Origin: Panax quinquefolius
Taxonomy: Eukaryota; Streptophyta; Magnoliopsida; Apiales; Araliaceae
Length of the DNA stretch: 64,000 nt
Assembly: GCA_020205615.1 (NCBI GenBank)
Contig: CM035162.1
Coordinates: forward strand, 36,260,464-36,324,463
Reading direction: 5' to 3'
Position 1 is the stretch's first letter. Each line of letters starts with the position of its first letter. This document shows, in pieces, positions 59,201 to 64,000 of this stretch. The notes beneath the pieces were generated by a model, which worked only from the letters and a program-made list of their open reading frames with translations, did no database searches and was not told the origin of the DNA. The position numbers were made by a program, and so were the translations under genes.

Positions 59201-62200
59201 GTTGCACAAGCATCTCTCATTTATATATATTACCATTGGCAGTAGCTGACAAATTTGACTTACTGCCATAATGGTATCAGGTGGAAGATAGTATAGAATT
59301 TGGATCTCAAATGGAGAGGACGAATACGTTGGCTCTGCTTGCAAGTGAAGTAAGGTTGATTGCTGATAAAGAACTCACTGAATTTTCCCCCGTCCTGTCT
59401 GATTGGTATCCAGAAGCGGCGAGGGTTGCGGCTGTTCTACTGCACCAACTTTATGGGGAAAGACTGGTTTGTGCTACTAATAGCTCGATTTTATGTTTCC
59501 TATCTCTTTGCAGCTGGTGTACGTTTGCTAGTTGTCTGTATCTTTATGTGTCCTTTTCCTAATTGTAGAAACCATTTCTGATAGAAGTGTCGAGTCTTTC
59601 TGAAGAAGTTAAATTAGTGCTTCCTGCAGCTGGTATGTTGGAGCATGGATTGACTCGTCTTTTTTCTTCTGCTTGTAAAGAAAATGGGCCACAGACCCCT
59701 TCCAGCCTAGAACTTAACCACTATCAGGTTAGGCTGATTTTGCTACCAAGTAGTTTGTATCAGTGTTTAGTTTTGCTTATCTGATTAATCTTATGGTATA
59801 TATTTTCTAGTTTTTCCCTGTCCTGTTGGAGCGAAGATCATTTTGTGCTGTTTTCATTTTATTCATTTCTGATCCGAAAAAACATCATCTTTACTTGGGG
59901 CTAACATGAAAAGAATCAAGTTAATAAGTTTAAGAGGCTAGCGAAGAATTCAAGATTGATTAAATATTGTATCAATTAACTTGACTGCGACCGAAGAAGT
60001 ATCTGAACCAGTTTCATCAGCTAAATTTATATAAACCTTATAAGATAATTTGAAGCTTTGTTTGGTACATATAATTACTCGAAGTTGGAAGCTCATCAAT
60101 TAAATTTTCTGGTGTCTCTGGTCGAACTCGGCTTCAATTACTTTACAGTGGTAATGCAAATATAACGTATTTAAATAAAACTCATTGATTTGTTTTAGAA
60201 ATCTGTAGGTCACTTCTTGATTAAAAGTCTTTAATAACTGTTCTCTCTGCCTGCAGGTTGGAGAAATTTGTAGGCCTATTATTCTTGATTGGGTAATTGC
60301 TCAGCATGCACGCATATTGGAATGGACTGGACGCACACTCAATCTCGAGGTTCATTCCATATGTGACACTTGCATTTGTATGCTATATGTAATGAATCTA
60401 CATTTTTTTTCTTGTACATGAATCTATGTGAAAAGAGGAGCAGCTCAGAAATTTTTTAAGTCATAGCATTTCTTCCTTTTGTCTAGTACATTGCTTATGA
60501 GCAGAGATGATATTGCAGTTCTTTAGTTTTAACATATGTGCAAGTTTTACTTGTTTGATGCCCGACTCCCTTGTTCAGTTGACAATTTCAATGAAAATTT
60601 TGGCTCAATTTTTATTTTTTTCTTTGCATGCAGGAGTGGGAACCATTGTCACATCAGCAAAAACAATCGTCTTCTGCAGTTGAAGTGTTTAGGATTATAG
60701 AGGAGGTATGTATCTTTGCCAAAACAGTTTCAATCCATGCGATATTATATGTTTAATTACTATGCAATCTCTAATGATGTGAACAAAGGTTGTTGACTAT
60801 ATTGACTATTTACTTGCGCAATCTTGTCAGCTCATTGAACTGTACATCAATTCTGTGTTGCTAGAATTCTCTCATACAAGTGCTGGAATACTTTTAGCGA
60901 CATTCTGATGTCTTAATTCTACTTTTTTTTTTAATTTTATTTTGCAATTCCATTATCTCTTCTTCCACTTTGTGGCCCTTACATCCCGCTTGATCTGCAG
61001 ACAGTGGATCAATTTTTTGGGCTGAGTCTTCCAATGGATATCACACACCTACAGGCTCTGCTCTCCATAATTTTCCATACATTGGATAGCTACTTGCTGA
61101 AAGTGGTTAGCCAGTTAGAATGCGTGCATGTCATTTACTAGGATATTAATGATGCACATCTTGCTATTTGATAATTGTTCTCCTCGAGCTTCCTTCATAA
61201 AATGCAGTTTTTAATCCATATGGTCTTGAACTTTTCATTGTTAAGCATTCACTATATCATGCATGTGATTTTGCTGAAGGAATTTTCTGTAGTGCCTAAT
61301 TTTAAAGCGTTGTTACCCTTTTTACTTCCGTTGAATAGGATATGTGATTCTTTTTCAGTACAACGTCGTTTTATGGATGTGCATCTGTTGGCCGTACTAT
61401 GATGTCTTATTGAACATGCTTAGGTATTAAATAATGTTATTTTTGGCTGTTCAACTATTTAAATTTAGGTATCAATTAATATTGAAACTGTCTAACTGGT
61501 AAAATTGGCTCCATTAGTGGATAAAAAAGGATTCTGACTTTTCTAGGAAGGTTACTGTTACCTAGAGAAAAACCATATTTATATTTGTGATGATTCCATT
61601 ATTTAATTATTATTTTTTTAATTTTTTCAGTTGGCTGGTAGGTCAGGATATAAATACTAACCATATAATATCCAAGCTTTTGGCCCTTCTTTTTTGGTCT
61701 TGAGGAAGGGAGGGAAAATGCTTTGCTTATATAAGGGCCTAGATGTGATGCAGAAGTTGTTAGAGACATTCTCTTATGTGAAATGAAATGATAATTTATA
61801 TTGACTCACAAGTAGTGGTGTAATTACATTAAGTATTTGTATTTTAAAGTCTCAAGGTAGATTTTGTCACTAAGAGGTGCGATATTACTTTCTAAAAGTG
61901 CTCTTAGGAGTTTGTCTCTAAATTTCATTATCTTTTTAATAATAGTTCTTTCTCATTTTATTTAAAATAAGTTTGTTTAACAATTTGTTTAAACAGATAT
62001 CAACTATTTAGATACATCTCGATAAAATAAATATGTCAGTTAATTGAACTTTATTATTTGCAAACAAAGTTGTCTGGTAGTAGGAGATAAAATCTAGCTT
62101 GCATTGCAAACATACTATGCTGATGTCTCCACATTATTCTTAAGCTGGAATTATTTTATTACTCGCAATACTACATGATTGTTCTGTCTATTCACAAAGC

Positions 62201-64000
62201 TGTCTGGAAGCACAAATTTAAATCACTTCAAGCGATTCAAATTTTTTTAAGGTTCTGCATATTTGATTTCTCATGAATTGGGCTACGTAGTTAAACATAA
62301 TATTCTAATAGTAATGCCTGAGTAGTGCAGTTGAAAAGCACCATCTATTTCCTCCCGTACCTCCTTTGACCCGTTACAAGGAGGCAGTGTTTCCAGTGAT
62401 CAAGAAAAAGGTTGTCGAGCATGTACTTCTTGAAGAGGAAGTATATAGTAATTTGAATGAATTGACGATATCCAAGCTTTGTATCAGATTGAACACCCTT
62501 CAAGTAAGTGGCACCTTCATCTGATTTATCATCTGTTCTCAATTCAGTTGTTCACATAATCATTGCACTTGACTGGCTATTGCGATAGATAGTTTTGATT
62601 CGTGCATAGTTTCTTGTAATTGTTCTATTGATACATAAATATTAACATTTTGAATGTAAAACTCAGCTATTTTTTTTGTATATTTCTAGTTGAAAAGATG
62701 ATGAAGGTGACAAAGTGATAGTGCATTTTTTTGTTTTCTGATTTGACTTTTTGGGAGAAATTTATAAGATTAGGAGCACAATTTACAAGCACCTTTGAAT
62801 TTTCCAGACAAAAAGCTTTAGACGCTTCCCAATGATATTTATTCACATTTAAAATGAATCCAGAAACTAGAAAGTGATTAAGTTGAGTATGTTTGAAGAT
62901 GCAGTAGCCTGCTGACTATCTACTCACCTCATCACCTCCCCAAAATACTCAGTAATGTCAAATGTGGATAACAAGGTGCTGAAGTCTATCAGAATTCTTC
63001 AGGCTCCAATTTATTTGTTTTTTTCCCTCTAGTGTTGCTCTCAGTGGTACGATTGTCTTCCATTCTTCCTATATATGGACTATTACCTTGATACTTTTTG
63101 AATTAAGGAACTGAGCTACAAACCACTGTAATTTGTCATGGGCTATGTTGTTGGCATGTAATACGTCAAATTTTAAAAATTAATTGTAACTTTATTTGGT
63201 TGTTTTATGCAGTACATTCAGAAACAAATGGGTACACTAGAAGATGGAATTAGGAAATCTTGGGCATCTGCAACACCAACTGAAAATAATAGAGACTGTA
63301 AGCTTAGTTGTTTGTTTGTCATAGATATAATGCAACATTTGAGTCATTGATTTCCTTGCTTTTGCATATATTGTTCAGTTATGCGTTTCTCTTGCTTAAA
63401 TGTACTTTTGAAACTGTTACTAGATTGTTTAATCAAGTAGTACTGTAGTAGTACTTCCATCTTGCTAGTCAAAGTTCCATAGTTGTGTTATTGTTTCTCA
63501 AGGAGAATATAGGACTACAGGTGCTAAAAGATAAATCAATGGGCTTATTTGGACAACTTTTGTTACTTGCAATCTTTAGACAATTATGTGTTACGAATAA
63601 AACTGTAATCTTGAGAATGAATAGAGACTCAATTCTTTTAACTGAAAATTGGATTGTGAAACATTATGTTATTTCTATGACTGAAAATTTTATCTCAATA
63701 ATTAGTTTTTCCATGTTAGAAAAAAGATTAGAACTGAGATATATAGAATGTCAGATGTTATAAAAATTTTACGTTCCTTTTTGACTTAAATATTGTACTT
63801 TTCCCCCCATACGCTAGAACATTGAAATTCAAGCTCCCCATCCCTCTGTTTGTATATCTTTTATAATTTTCGTCCCCTTTAAATAAAGGACAGCCGAAAT
63901 TATTCATGCATAACAGTTCTAACAGTTGTACGTGTTTCATTCAGCTGAAGAACATCCAGAGGCTTCAGATGCATATAGTGAATCAGTTGATGAGCTATTT
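45696..64000 (+). CDS. UNC-13/PATROL1-like protein (DUF810, MUN-type), 5' part, continues beyond the window
   Basis: Plant UNC-13-like proteins act in tethering and exocytosis at the plasma membrane (PATROL1 is the known member). Exons: 45696-45879, 46058-46122, 51104-51362, 51595-51661, 51844-51994, 53951-54118, 55226-55321, 55401-55610, 55709-55810, 57346-57576, 57708-57788, 59098-59184, 59281-59466, 59569-59727, 60257-60349, 60634-60705, 61001 to about 61118, 62331-62503, 63213-63297, 63945 to the edge. Phases agree except at the 61118 junction. The start was chosen at MEPSLLQRYRRDRRKLLDF, the family N-terminus. Other markers: DSYFLVSDPESAGSPPRRVP, LSDDDLRESAYEILL, YHLNIRLYEKLLFGIFDILE, WVIAQHARILEWTGR, MDITHLQALLSIIFHTLDSY. 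The closest relative from memory is At4g11670. The MUN core and C-terminus are off the window. Introns are rich in small transposons. Confidence 0.93.
48695..48928. mobile_element. Stowaway-like MITE related to the one split at 31839/44525
   Basis: Its reverse complement starts tactccctatatccgggata, then aagatgaatgaaatgacaaa, tttaaatatggagagagaaa, gcattaaat-like words and ccaaaatagtaataagga. It joins sequences that lie on opposite sides of the Helitron elsewhere. Confidence 0.65.
49075..49684. mobile_element. hAT-like non-autonomous DNA transposon in UNC-13-like intron 2
   Basis: Ends gcatagttgtaggcgc and, inverted, catagttgctaaggcg. The flanks atttggat (49067-49074) and atttggag (49685-49692) agree at 7 of 8 positions, the TSD length of hAT elements. 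No transposase. Inner sequences (agtcgactag, ttgcttaagcga) form further inverted words. A related piece (gcctaggcggggccttggt) lies near 47983. Confidence 0.6.
52746..52848 (-). mobile_element. tRNA-derived SINE in UNC-13-like intron 5
   Basis: On the minus strand a pol III B box ggttccaatcc, preceded about 35 bases upstream by an A-box-like tagcagagg. It ends cttacctatcaaaaaa, a short A tail typical of plant SINEs. About 100 bp, so probably 5' truncated. Confidence 0.6.
53167..53239. repeat. (CA)n(TA)n compound microsatellite
   Basis: About 20 CA units followed by about 17 TA units in UNC-13-like intron 5. Confidence 0.95.
55985..56436 (-). repeat. Possible solo LTR in UNC-13-like intron 9
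   Basis: Read on the minus strand, from tgtagagggagtctgtgag it has direct 'ttagtagaataa' words, a TATA-like ggttatataagggaatc and a pyrimidine-rich downstream half, a promoter-LTR layout. No TSD was found, so this is tentative. Confidence 0.3.
56505..56712. mobile_element. Stowaway-like MITE in UNC-13-like intron 9
   Basis: Left ctaactccgtttcaaagttg and right (inverted) atactccctctgttccaaat; the interior has the 'caaattgattttcaaaagtc' block shared with 1930-1975 and 58640-58680. Confidence 0.7.
58412..58897. mobile_element. Outer MITE, split by another MITE, in UNC-13-like intron 11
   Basis: Left end tactccctctgtttgtgaac; right end gtggaattgtgggagtacta, inverted and similar. Sequence before the right end (ggactctttttgtggaac) is typical of this MITE class. 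Confidence 0.5.
58474..58710. mobile_element. Inner Stowaway-like MITE
   Basis: Left attccctttgttccaaaata, right attttggaatggagggtgta, inverted repeats of about 20 bases; it sits inside the MITE at 58412-58897. Confidence 0.7.

Noticed and set aside
1..64000. CRISPR array, bacterial operon or phage system
   Set aside because: All repeats found are tandem satellites, microsatellites or transposon ends; genes are intron-rich plant genes.

Overview
This is nuclear DNA from a flowering plant, most likely a eudicot. The genes have many GT-AG introns and AT-rich introns and spacers. The repeats are plant types: Tat-type and chromovirus-type Ty3/gypsy, Ty1/copia, Helitron, Stowaway-like MITEs and a SINE. 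I saw no tRNA, rRNA, CRISPR or bacterial operon. The exact lineage cannot be fixed from this window.

Three host genes can be assembled exon by exon. (1) RFC2, minus strand, 7469-14525, 7 exons, 334 aa: a small ATPase subunit of the replication factor C clamp loader. (2) A membrane RING-H2 E3 ubiquitin ligase of the At1g63170/At1g12760/At4g11680 type, plus strand, 15379-31025, 5 exons, 366 aa. (3) The 5' part of a plant UNC-13/PATROL1-like (DUF810, MUN-type) gene, plus strand, 45696 to beyond 64000, about 20 exons seen. RFC2 and the RING gene are head to head with 853 bp between start codons. From memory, the order RFC2-RING-UNC13 matches a block that Arabidopsis split into At1g63160-At1g63170 and At4g11680-At4g11670.

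Transposons fill most of the rest. 1-1602 is the 3' end of a Tat element with an antisense ORF and a 3' LTR. 2640-7051 is a non-coding LTR element (TSD TCCGT) with two internal tandem arrays. 10025-14241 is a decayed copia element (TSD ACCTA) in RFC2 intron 1. 16076-27267 is a full-length Tat element (TSD AGTTC) in intron 1 of the RING gene; it has gag, protease, RT, two RNase H domains, integrase, and an antisense extra ORF with its own introns. 31311-31533 is a fold-back element inside a TA microsatellite. 31839-44525 is a nest: a MITE, interrupted by a Helitron, which holds an 11.3-kb chromovirus (TSD AAAAG), which holds a copia LTR. The UNC13 introns carry further MITEs, a hAT-like element and a SINE.

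The host genes look intact: splice phases agree at every junction except one UNC13 junction near 61118. All retroelement coding regions are broken by stops, frameshifts or lost catalytic residues, except the 268-codon antisense ORF at 1-804. The strongest leads are that antisense ORF, the two antisense full-length retrotransposons in the first introns of a divergent gene pair, the nested insertion stack with an empty-site relative nearby, and the TA-microsatellite fold-back element.
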